From a virus: a DNA stretch of 34,350 nt. The DNA lies in the IMG/VR virus record IMGVR_UViG_3300044994_000109, positions 1-34,350 of that record. One strand, 5' to 3'. Made by a program: the position numbers and the translations under genes. Each line of letters opens with the position of its first letter. The first letter of the stretch is position 1. The notes under the pieces are model-generated. The model had not been told where the DNA came from and did no database searches. It saw only the letters and a program-made list of their open reading frames with translations. Of the stretch, positions 13,138-20,625 are shown piece after piece.

Positions 13138-13925
13138 CGATCCACGTCATGTCTGGGCTGCCGCGTTCAGGGACCACCTTGCTTGGCAACATCCTCGCCC
13201 AGCACCCCGATGTTCATGTTTCAGGGACATCGGCTCTGTACGACTGCGTAGAACAGGTTGTTGGGGCGTTATCCAAGTCGGATGAGGTCAAAGGTGACCT
13301 GGCGAACGTCCCCGGCTCATACGAGCGCTACTTGACTGCTCTGCGCGCTTTCATCAACGGCTGGTATCACGATCGGCCCGAGCCCCACATCGTCGACAAG
13401 TCACGGGGTTGGCTGATGCAACCTCTGCTCCTAGCGCAGCTCGACCCGCACGCTGCGATGATCGTCTGCGTCCGCGACCCGCGCGATGTCGTTGCTTCCA
13501 TCGAGCGGCAGCATCGCGCGACAGCCCTGTTCCACTCACCGCTGACGCGCACACTGGCCGAAACAACTCAGATGCTGATGGAACCGCGAGGTATGGTTGG
13601 TGGTGCTATTCGGTTCATCGAGGACTTGCTTCGCCGCAACATCCCAGTAGTTTGGGTTCGATACGAAACGCTGTGCGCGTCACCAGAGGCGACGTTAGCA
13701 AGACTGCACAAGGCGATGGGGGTCGACCCGTTCGATCACGACTTCGACAACATCGTCAACGTCGCCACCGACCTTGATGCCGTGCACTACAACAAGTTTC
13801 CCCACGTTGGCTCCGGATCTCTTAAGCCACCTGAGCAAACGTGGCAGACCGTGATCCCAGCAGAGCTGGCGCACCGCATCGCGATCTCATATCCGCTCTA
13901 TATGCAAACCTTCGGTTATGACTGA
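13134..13925 (+). CDS. PAPS-dependent sulfotransferase
   Basis: This 263-residue protein has a 5'-phosphosulfate loop GLPRSGTTLL (8-17) and a 3'-phosphate site VCVRDPRDVVAS (111-122, Arg114 and Ser122). A VRYETLCASPEATLARL segment (175-191) is also typical of sulfotransferases. The start motif followed by AQHPDV, and the closing TWQTVIPAELAHRI...FGYD, recall the Sulfotransfer_3/tyrosylprotein sulfotransferase group, but carbohydrate sulfotransferases share these motifs. It would transfer sulfate from PAPS to a hydroxyl group of a glycan or tyrosine. The ATGA overlap couples it to the fibre gene, and cysDNC downstream would supply PAPS. Confidence 0.9.
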   Translation: MTIHVMSGLPRSGTTLLGNILAQHPDVHVSGTSALYDCVEQVVGALSKSDEVKGDLANVPGSYERYLTALRAFINGWYHDRPEPHIVDKSRGWLMQPLLLAQLDPHAAMIVCVRDPRDVVASIERQHRATALFHSPLTRTLAETTQMLMEPRGMVGGAIRFIEDLLRRNIPVVWVRYETLCASPEATLARLHKAMGVDPFDHDFDNIVNVATDLDAVHYNKFPHVGSGSLKPPEQTWQTVIPAELAHRIAISYPLYMQTFGYD

Positions 13926-13936
13926 GAGGACTGAAC

Positions 13937-14197
13937 ATGGCAAAGCAGAAGGATTCACCGAATCGCGACGTGGCGGCGAAGATCGCTGCGCTTGACCCGG
14001 ACAAGGCGGAGAAGGTCGCGAACTTCATCGAACGGCTGCAAGCAATCGACAACAATCGACAGGAGATCCTTACCTCCTCTGAGGTGTCCGCTGCGTACGA
14101 GGCGCTCGACGACATGGGCAAGCAGCGCATCACTCGAATACTGGCGATGGAACGTGGCCGTGTGGAGCGTCAGCAAGAGCGCGAGCAGGGATTTTGA
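13937..14197 (+). CDS. Small hypothetical protein inside the sulfation module
   Basis: This 86-residue protein is highly charged and predicted to be helical throughout (PDKAEKVANFIERLQAID, EVSAAYEALDDMGKQRITRIL, ERGRVERQQERE). It begins at ATG 13937 after a GAGAGGA ribosome site, 11 bases past the sulfotransferase. I recognise no family. Lying between the sulfotransferase and cysD, it may be an accessory factor or an unrelated virion component. Confidence 0.65.
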   Translation: MAKQKDSPNRDVAAKIAALDPDKAEKVANFIERLQAIDNNRQEILTSSEVSAAYEALDDMGKQRITRILAMERGRVERQQEREQGF

Positions 14198-14206
14198 ACA
14201 GGGCTG

Positions 14207-15091
14207 ATGGTCGGCCGTCTGGTCGATGAAGCCATCACCATCATCCGTGAAGTGACCGGCGAATGCCGGTCGCCGGTGCTGCTGTTCTCAGGCGGCAAAG
14301 ACTCAGCGGTGCTGCTTCGGTTGGCTGTGATGGCCTTCGCGCCTGGACCCGTCCCGTTCCCGATCCTTCACGTTGACACCGGGCACAACTTCCCGGAGGT
14401 GTATCGGTTTCGCGACGAAACCGCTGCTGTTGCGAACGTGGAGTTGATCGTCGCTTCGGTTCAGTCGTCAATCGACAGCGGCAGGGTTCACGAACCAGGG
14501 CCGAACGAAAGCCGCAACAGGCTGCAATCGGTAACACTTCTTGATGCGCTGCGCGCCAACGGGTTCGACGCAGCGTTCGGTGGGGCGAGACGCGACGAGG
14601 ACAAGGCTCGTGCCAAAGAGCGCATCTTGTCGTTTCGCGACCGCAACGGCAGTTGGGAACCTCGGATGCAACGCCCAGAACCGTGGCAGATGTTGAACGC
14701 TCGCGTCAGGCCAGGTGAACATCTGCGGGCGTTTCCGCTGTCCAACTGGACAGAACTTGACGTGTGGCGGTTTATTGAAGCGGAGCAGGTGCCGCTCCCA
14801 TCGATCTACTTCGCCCACCATCGTGAGGTCGTCGAACGCGATGGGATGCTCTTGGCGGTTGGCGGGCCCATAACGGCAGAACCTGATGAAACCGTTGAGG
14901 TCGCTCAAGTCAGGTATCGGACGGTTGGCGACATGAGCTGCACCGGGGCGATCCGATCGTCAGCATCCACCGTTGCAGAGGTGATCGCAGAGCTTCGGGC
15001 ATCGCGAATCACAGAGCGTGGTGCAACTCGGATCGATGACACGTTCAGCGATTCGGCGATGGAAGATCGGAAACGAGAAGGCTACTTCTGA
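14207..15091 (+). CDS. cysD: Sulfate adenylyltransferase subunit 2 (ATP sulfurylase catalytic subunit)
   Basis: This 294-residue protein is close to the full CysD length of about 300. The PP-loop SGGKDS (28-33) binds ATP. Further CysD signatures are HVDTGHNFPEVY, GGARRDEDKARAKERI, FPLSNWTELDVWRFIE, VRYRTVGDMSCTG and the closing ATRIDDTFSDSAMEDRKREGYF. CysD with CysN forms adenosine 5'-phosphosulfate (APS) from ATP and sulfate. All catalytic landmarks I know are present and the frame is intact, so the enzyme is probably active. The stop overlaps the cysN start (TGATG). It is not a CysH or DndC PAPS-reductase-like protein, which share the PP-loop but not the C-terminal motifs. Confidence 0.93.
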   Translation: MVGRLVDEAITIIREVTGECRSPVLLFSGGKDSAVLLRLAVMAFAPGPVPFPILHVDTGHNFPEVYRFRDETAAVANVELIVASVQSSIDSGRVHEPGPNESRNRLQSVTLLDALRANGFDAAFGGARRDEDKARAKERILSFRDRNGSWEPRMQRPEPWQMLNARVRPGEHLRAFPLSNWTELDVWRFIEAEQVPLPSIYFAHHREVVERDGMLLAVGGPITAEPDETVEVAQVRYRTVGDMSCTGAIRSSASTVAEVIAELRASRITERGATRIDDTFSDSAMEDRKREGYF

Positions 15092-16296
15092 TGGATGTGA
15101 TCATGGTCGCTACGGCTGGCAGTGTCGACAACGGCAAATCGACTCTTATTGGACGGCTGCTGCATGACACACAGTCGATTTTGGATGATCAGATGGTCGC
15201 TGTCGCTGAGGCAAGCAGGAGGTATGGGTATGGCCACGTGAATCTGGCGTTGCTCACGGATGGGCTGAGAGCTGAGCGCGAGCAGGGGATCACCATCGAC
15301 GTTGCATACCGCTACTTCGCAACCGACCGCAGATCGTTCATCCTTGCCGACACGCCCGGCCATGAGCGGTACACCAGGAACATGGTGACAGGCACCGCTG
15401 ACGCCGATATCGCAGTCGTTCTCGTTGACGCCACGCGAGGTGTCACTGATCAAACTCGACGCCACATGGCTGTGGCTGCTATGGTTGACGTGGGGGTGAT
15501 CGTTGTCGCTGTGAACAAGATGGACTTGGTTGGGTGGGACGAAGGGGTTTACCTCAAGATCGTTGACACCGCAGACAGGTTCCTGTGGTCGTTCGACAAC
15601 ACGCCAGCCGTCATGCCGATACCGATGTCAGCGCTCAACGGCGACAACGTTGTAGACCGATCGGTGAGCAGCGACTGGCACACCGGCCCAACGCTGCTGG
15701 AGTTCCTCGATCAGTTTGTTGTCGAACGCCCATGCCCGGGGGCGCGTCTTGACGTGCAATGGGTGATCCGGCATGGCAAAGGGCGCTCCTACACGGGCCG
15801 GCTGTCGGGTGGATGTCTGGCTGTTGGTGACCGGGTGTTTGTGTTCCCATCTGGTGAGCAGTCAACAGTGACGGCTTTGCGTCATGCAGGGCGCCCAGCT
15901 GAAGTGGCGAAGCCGGGTCAAGCGATCAGCGTCGAGATCTTTGACGACCTTGACATCAGCAGGGGAGACACGCTGGCTGCGGCACCGCTGACATCGGTGA
16001 CGACCATCGCTGGGGCGGTGTGCTGTTTCGACGGCCCGATGCGTCGTGGAAGCCGCTGGTCGTTCAAGCACGGCAGCAGAACTGGCATGGCCACCATCGA
16101 GGCGATTGAACGTTTTGACATGGATGGCGGCCGTGAAATCGTCGACGAACTCAACGTGAACGATCTTGGCGAGGTCACCGTCGCTGTCCACCCTCCGATT
16201 GCAGCCCAGCCATATCGGGTGCATCGAGAAGCCGGGCGCATGGTTCTCGTCAACGAACAAACGAACGCTGTCGCCGCTGCCGTTATGTTGGCCTGA
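15091..16296 (+). CDS. cysN: Sulfate adenylyltransferase subunit 1 (regulatory GTPase)
   Basis: This 401-residue EF-Tu-like GTPase drives APS formation by CysD. G1 is GSVDNGKST (10-18), the switch I region is EREQGITIDVAYRYF (62-76), G3 is DTPGH (87-91) and G4 is NKMD (142-145), followed by two beta-barrel domains. The C-terminal LNVNDLGEVTVAVHPPI is typical of CysN. It is shorter than E. coli CysN (475) but complete, and it is not fused to CysC as in many bacteria. TGATG overlaps at both ends couple it to cysD and cysC. Confidence 0.93.
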   Translation: MDVIMVATAGSVDNGKSTLIGRLLHDTQSILDDQMVAVAEASRRYGYGHVNLALLTDGLRAEREQGITIDVAYRYFATDRRSFILADTPGHERYTRNMVTGTADADIAVVLVDATRGVTDQTRRHMAVAAMVDVGVIVVAVNKMDLVGWDEGVYLKIVDTADRFLWSFDNTPAVMPIPMSALNGDNVVDRSVSSDWHTGPTLLEFLDQFVVERPCPGARLDVQWVIRHGKGRSYTGRLSGGCLAVGDRVFVFPSGEQSTVTALRHAGRPAEVAKPGQAISVEIFDDLDISRGDTLAAAPLTSVTTIAGAVCCFDGPMRRGSRWSFKHGSRTGMATIEAIERFDMDGGREIVDELNVNDLGEVTVAVHPPIAAQPYRVHREAGRMVLVNEQTNAVAAAVMLA

Positions 16297-16904
16297 TGAT
16301 GACCGTGTGGATCACCGGTATCCCGGCTTCAGGCAAGTCGACACTGGCGAACCTGCTGCGGGACGCACTGGTGGATGCTGGCATGCCCACTCTTGTCCTC
16401 GACGGCGATGAGATGCGACGTGGGCTGTGCATAGACCTTGGGTTCTCCCGATCCCATCGCGCTGAGAACGTTCGTCGTATCGGTGAGGTGGCTTTGCATG
16501 TCGCGTTGAACGGGATCATCGCGATTGTGGCGGCCGTCAGCCCTTACCGTGACGATCGCGAAACTGTCCGAACACGCCACAAGGTGTGTGAGGTGCCGTT
16601 CATCGAGGTGCATCTCGACGTTCCGGTTGATGTGTGCATGTTGCGTGACCCTAAAGGGCTGTACGCCAAGCAGATGTCGGGGCGGATGTCCGGGTTGACT
16701 GGGTTGGATGCCCCATATGAACCGCCGCTTGCACCTGAGTTCAGATTCATGCAGGACACGCCAGCGGCAGCGGCTTGCGTCGCGATCTTCCAGCATGTCG
16801 TCCAAGCGGCGTGCTCTGATGGAATCGACGGGGACCGCCACGTCGAACATCGGCCTGTTAGGGTTCTTGGCCGTGACCGTCGTTGCCTACATCGGAAACT
16901 TTGA
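16296..16904 (+). CDS. cysC: Adenylylsulfate (APS) kinase
   Basis: This 202-residue protein converts APS to PAPS. The Walker A is GIPASGKST (8-16). LDGDEMRRGLCIDLGFS (35-51) and RAENVRRIGEVA bind APS, VSPYRDDRE holds the phosphoryl-acceptor-loop serine, and DPKGLYAKQ plus GLTGLDAPYEPP complete the family pattern. The usual kinase ends near residue 180. The last 20 or so residues (HRPVRVLGRDRRCLHRKL) are Arg-rich and unlike the family, and overlap the glycosyltransferase start, as if an original stop was lost. The start is ATG 16296 (TGATG with cysN); the next ATG is also possible. Confidence 0.92.
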   Translation: MMTVWITGIPASGKSTLANLLRDALVDAGMPTLVLDGDEMRRGLCIDLGFSRSHRAENVRRIGEVALHVALNGIIAIVAAVSPYRDDRETVRTRHKVCEVPFIEVHLDVPVDVCMLRDPKGLYAKQMSGRMSGLTGLDAPYEPPLAPEFRFMQDTPAAAACVAIFQHVVQAACSDGIDGDRHVEHRPVRVLGRDRRCLHRKL

Positions 16905-18489
16905 GCCACCGTTCTCCACCGAGAACCACGTCAAGCGCGCCCTGACCTCACTCGGGCACCAAGTTCTCACCATCCAAGAATCCGACCCTGACCAGTGGTC
17001 TGCTGTGTTGGATTCCGATGACTACGACGTGGTGCTGTGGACGCGAACATGGCACTCCGACCCGGAGTTCACCGCCGAGCGGTTCGCTCGAGCCAAAGAG
17101 CGCGGTGTCTCTGTTGTCGGGTTTCACCTGGACCGCTGGTTCGGCCTTGCCCGTGAACACGAACTCACCACGGAACCGTTCTTCACGCAATCCGACCTCG
17201 TTGTCACAGCCGATGGCGGTCACGACACCGGGTTCGCTGAGCTTGGCATCAATCATCTGTGGATGCCACCAGCGGTCGATCACGTCGAAGCATCACAGCC
17301 CGGTGTTCGACGCCAGGAGTTCGTCACCGATGTCGCTTTTGTGGGTAACTGGCGCAGCTACCACCCCGAATGGACGCACCGAACCGAACTCGTCGACTGG
17401 TTGTCGCGCAACTTCCGCCGCCGGTTCAAGGCGTTCCCGGTGCATCCGATGCGGCCTGTGCGTGGCACCGCGCTCAACGACCTGTACGCGTCAGTCGCTG
17501 TCGTTGTCGGTGATTCATGCCTCGTCGGGAATGCCACTCACTACTGGTCCGACCGCATCCCAGAAACCTTGGGTCGAGGTGGGCTGCTGGTCCACCCGGA
17601 TGTGGTCGGTCTGGATCAGCACTTCACGCCAGGTCAGCATCTTGGGACGTGGCCTCTCGGCAACTGGGATGCTCTTGGAGAGAAGATTGAAATGTTCCTC
17701 TCATCGCCGTCAACGGCGAAACAGGTTCGTGAAGATGGCAGGGCGCACGTCCTCAAGTGCCACACTTACAAGGAGCGCATGGCTCAACTGATGACAGTTC
17801 TCACCGAGCGCGACATGTTCCCCTCCTACCGCAAGAAGCGTGGTGTGACCAAGATTCGCTACACCAGATCGGGTGTGTCCGTGACAGTGAACCTTCGCGA
17901 GGGATCCGACGATGCGATCGTGTTCGACGAGGTGTGGCGAGAGAACGTGTATCGGGTGCAGCCAGGGTGGGTGGCTGGTGGCAGGGTGGTCGATATCGGG
18001 GCGAACGTTGGGGCGTTCTCCCTTTGGGCGCATCATCACGGCGCTCGCGTCGTCGATGCGTTCGAGCCGGACCCATCCAACGTGGAGCAACTGAGGCTGA
18101 ACACGAAAGGCACCGATATCAACATCATCCCTGCTGCTGTTCACGCCAACTCGGGTACCGCCAGATACATCTCCAGCGGGCGAACCGGAAGCGGCAAGGT
18201 TGAGGCCGCCGGCGACGCGGGGCAGCCGATACGGGCAGTCAGTCTGAAAGACGCCATCGGCTCAGCCGCCGTCGACGTCCTCAAGGTTGATGTCGAGGGT
18301 TCTGAGTACGACATCTTCCATGATCACACCGACCTGGCGCCCGTCAAGCACATCGTGATGGAGTTCCACCCGATCGACGCAGCGAGGTTCGGGTCGCTTC
18401 TGACCGTGCTGTGCCAGTGGGGGCATGTCGAGATCATGGGTTCACCCGTGACAGGCGGGATGATCTTCGCCCGGAGGTATCGCGTGTGA
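16873..18489 (+). CDS. Glycosyltransferase fused to FkbM-family methyltransferase
   Basis: The product has about 538 residues. Residues 1-320 are a GT-B glycosyltransferase of the CgeB-like type: VVAYIGNFEPPFSTENHVKR at the N-terminus, VAFVGNWRSYHPEW midway, and RIPETLGRGGLLVHP with TYKERMAQL in the donor-binding half. Residues 365-530 are a FkbM methyltransferase: VVDIGANVGAFSLWAHHHGA (SAM site), FEPDPSNVEQL and VLKVDVEGSEYDI. Together they could add a sugar and O-methylate it. I chose GTG 16873 because it puts the VAYIGNF strand at the start; ATG 16819 would overlap cysC by 86 bases. The stop overlaps the next gene (GTGA). Confidence 0.85.
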   Translation: MTVVAYIGNFEPPFSTENHVKRALTSLGHQVLTIQESDPDQWSAVLDSDDYDVVLWTRTWHSDPEFTAERFARAKERGVSVVGFHLDRWFGLAREHELTTEPFFTQSDLVVTADGGHDTGFAELGINHLWMPPAVDHVEASQPGVRRQEFVTDVAFVGNWRSYHPEWTHRTELVDWLSRNFRRRFKAFPVHPMRPVRGTALNDLYASVAVVVGDSCLVGNATHYWSDRIPETLGRGGLLVHPDVVGLDQHFTPGQHLGTWPLGNWDALGEKIEMFLSSPSTAKQVREDGRAHVLKCHTYKERMAQLMTVLTERDMFPSYRKKRGVTKIRYTRSGVSVTVNLREGSDDAIVFDEVWRENVYRVQPGWVAGGRVVDIGANVGAFSLWAHHHGARVVDAFEPDPSNVEQLRLNTKGTDINIIPAAVHANSGTARYISSGRTGSGKVEAAGDAGQPIRAVSLKDAIGSAAVDVLKVDVEGSEYDIFHDHTDLAPVKHIVMEFHPIDAARFGSLLTVLCQWGHVEIMGSPVTGGMIFARRYRV

Positions 18490-18638
18490 TCACGGTGGTC
18501 GAGTTGCGTTGCTCATCACCGACTTGTGCAGCGCATGCGATTGGTTCGATCGTTGATCTAGCGGCTTCCGGTTGGAAGCGTGAAATGCAAGACGGCGACG
18601 ACAGGCCCTGTTGGTACTGTCCAAGGTGTCTCAAGTGA
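18486..18638 (+). CDS. Small zinc-ribbon-like protein
   Basis: This 50-residue protein carries CSSPTC near the N-terminus and CWYCPRC near the C-terminus, a likely zinc ribbon. GTG 18486 overlaps the previous stop as GTGA, and its own TGA overlaps the next GTG in the same way, so it is firmly embedded between two glycosyltransferase genes. No enzyme motif is visible. Confidence 0.65.
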   Translation: MITVVELRCSSPTCAAHAIGSIVDLAASGWKREMQDGDDRPCWYCPRCLK

Positions 18639-19660
18639 AGTTGGGTGTGATCGGCCGGTGTGAGCAGCGGGGCATCGGAATCCAAACCTCCGAGTTCATC
18701 TCACACATGCCGGTCGACCGGGTGCTCGACATCGTGATCCATTCACGTTGGCGACGCGACATCAGCGCCTACCACAGCGTGCCGCACACGTCTGTCGCGT
18801 TCGATCATGCCCGCCTGCCTGAGCGTCAAGTGCGTGATTGGTTGTCTGGGCTGGATGTGGTGTTCTCCGTTGAGACGGTCTACGACTGGCGGTTGATCGA
18901 CTGGGCGCATGACGCGGGTGCGGTGGTGGTGGTGCAGGGCAACCCTGAGTTCTACCGCCACGGGACGGAGCTGCGCGACGCACCGGAGCCAGACGAGTGG
19001 TGGTGGCCGACATCGTGGCGCCTTGATCGTCTGCCTAGCGGCCCGGTGATGAATGTTCCGATCCGCGACCAGCCACCGTTTCTCAACGAGCCATCGACAA
19101 CAGCACGATTTCTGCACGTCGCCGGCCATCGCGCAGCAGGTGATCGCAACGGCACCGACATCTTCATGGCGGCACTCAGGTTCGTCACCGAACCATGCTT
19201 GATTCGCGTTGTTGGCCAGGACGGTGTGCTGCCGGATCTGCCAAAACTCCACCCGAACGTGCAGGTTGAGATGCACCCTGACGGGTTCGATGATCGCTGG
19301 GAGATGTACCGAGACATCGACGTGGTGGTGCTGCCGCGACGCTATGGCGGGTTGTGCCTGCCCGCCCTCGAAGCGCTCACGGTCGGGGCCATCCCGATGA
19401 TGCCTTCAGTGTCGCCGAACACCGACTGGCCGATCATCCCTGTTGACGGTCGTTTCGGGCCGAGCGTCAGAACCCCGGCTGGGCCGATCGCGACGTTCAA
19501 CGTCCACCCCAAAGAACTCGCAGAAGCCATGAACACCGCAACAGCGTCACGTGCCCACATCGAGCATTTCAGGGATCTATGCTCCGTCACTCGTCCGGAG
19601 CTTGTTTGGTCGGTGTGGAAGCCTGTTTACATGGCGCAAATGGAGAGTCTGCTGCGATGA
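18635..19660 (+). CDS. Glycosyltransferase (GT-B, GT4-like)
   Basis: This 341-residue protein begins LGVIGRCEQRGIGIQTSEFI, a typical GT-B N-terminal strand and loop. VFSVETVYDWRLIDWAHDAG and VVVVQGNPEFYRH follow, then a C-terminal domain with FLHVAGHRAAGDRNGTDIF, LIRVVGQDG and the donor-site region DVVVLPRRYGGLCLPALEAL, where the Glu of the EAL segment fits the GT4 E-x7-E pattern. It probably transfers a sugar from a nucleotide donor in the cytoplasm. GTG 18635 is chosen for its GTGA overlap; the next gene follows with ATGA. Confidence 0.82.
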   Translation: MKLGVIGRCEQRGIGIQTSEFISHMPVDRVLDIVIHSRWRRDISAYHSVPHTSVAFDHARLPERQVRDWLSGLDVVFSVETVYDWRLIDWAHDAGAVVVVQGNPEFYRHGTELRDAPEPDEWWWPTSWRLDRLPSGPVMNVPIRDQPPFLNEPSTTARFLHVAGHRAAGDRNGTDIFMAALRFVTEPCLIRVVGQDGVLPDLPKLHPNVQVEMHPDGFDDRWEMYRDIDVVVLPRRYGGLCLPALEALTVGAIPMMPSVSPNTDWPIIPVDGRFGPSVRTPAGPIATFNVHPKELAEAMNTATASRAHIEHFRDLCSVTRPELVWSVWKPVYMAQMESLLR

Positions 19661-20616
19661 TTTCGTTCTACGCGTCGATGCCGCACTTCGATCGCCACAT
19701 CCGCCCCATCTGGCGTCACATCCACCCGTCGCTGCGTGGCGAATACGTCTTTGACCGCTACGCCAGGCGCATCCCCGAGCACGACCTTGTTGTCGTCGCG
19801 TCTGCTGGCGACCTTGAGCGCATCGGGTTCCGTCGCGCCGTCTACGTCGAGCACGGTGCAGGCCAGTCGTACCTCGGTGACCCTGCTTCCCTAGCCCGCC
19901 ACCACTATCCGGGCGGCACGCACCCGGCCAACGTGGTCGGCTACATCGGACCCAACCAGAAAGTGATCGACTCGTGGCCCGCTGTTGCCGAGCGTGGCGT
20001 TCCAGGCGCTGCGGTTGGCTGCCCGGCACTGGATCGCTGGCACGGGTATCCAGTTCCGCCCGCATCGCCCATCGCGCCAACCATCGCCATCACCTTCCAC
20101 TGGGACGCCAGGGTGTGCCCTGAGTCCCGCAGCGCGTTCACCCATTACAGCGAGGAGATGCCAGCCATCGTCGAATCCTTGCGTCGGCAAGGTTTTCATG
20201 TGATCGGCCACTGCCACCCTCGCGATCTCAACCGTCGCCCCGGGTGGTGGAGACGTATCGGTGTTGAGTTCTGCCCAACCCCAGACGAAGTGTTCGCTCG
20301 TGCCCACATGCTGATCGTCGACAACTCGTCGATCGCTTTGGAGTTCGCATCGCTCGGCCGTCCGATCATCTGGCTGAACGCTCCTTGGTATCGGCGAACC
20401 ATCGACCACGGCGGGCGTTTCTGGTCTTGGGCACCCGCCGGCCAGATGGTCGACGACCCTGACGAGCTGATGGCGATGGACATGATCGACTACTACGTCA
20501 CCGACCCGTATCGCGAGCACCGTGAGCGCATCGTCGACGAGGTGTACGCCTTCAGGAACGGGACTTCTTCGGTTCGGGCTGCGGCGTTTCTCGCCAGGCT
20601 CCACCAGTCGATGTAG
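19657..20616 (+). CDS. CDP-glycerol glycerophosphotransferase-like / GT-B transferase
   Basis: In this 319-residue protein RAVYVEHGAGQSYLGDP (near 65) corresponds to the HGT-type loop of the CDP-glycerol glycerophosphotransferase family. The C-terminal MLIVDNSSIALEFASLGRPIIWLNAPW corresponds to the conserved TDYSS-to-RPIIF region. It may add glycerol phosphate or a sugar to a growing chain. No membrane anchor is seen. ATG 19657 overlaps the previous stop (ATGA). It is the last gene of the module; the adaptor gene follows with its own ribosome site. Confidence 0.72.
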   Translation: MISFYASMPHFDRHIRPIWRHIHPSLRGEYVFDRYARRIPEHDLVVVASAGDLERIGFRRAVYVEHGAGQSYLGDPASLARHHYPGGTHPANVVGYIGPNQKVIDSWPAVAERGVPGAAVGCPALDRWHGYPVPPASPIAPTIAITFHWDARVCPESRSAFTHYSEEMPAIVESLRRQGFHVIGHCHPRDLNRRPGWWRRIGVEFCPTPDEVFARAHMLIVDNSSIALEFASLGRPIIWLNAPWYRRTIDHGGRFWSWAPAGQMVDDPDELMAMDMIDYYVTDPYREHRERIVDEVYAFRNGTSSVRAAAFLARLHQSM

Positions 20617-20625
20617 GATCCCCCC

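Noticed and set aside
14207-15091. CysD-like gene as a PAPS reductase or DndC-type DNA phosphorothioation protein
   Set aside because: Those share the PP-loop, but this protein has the CysD-specific C-terminal motifs and is followed by CysN and CysC; no other Dnd genes are nearby.
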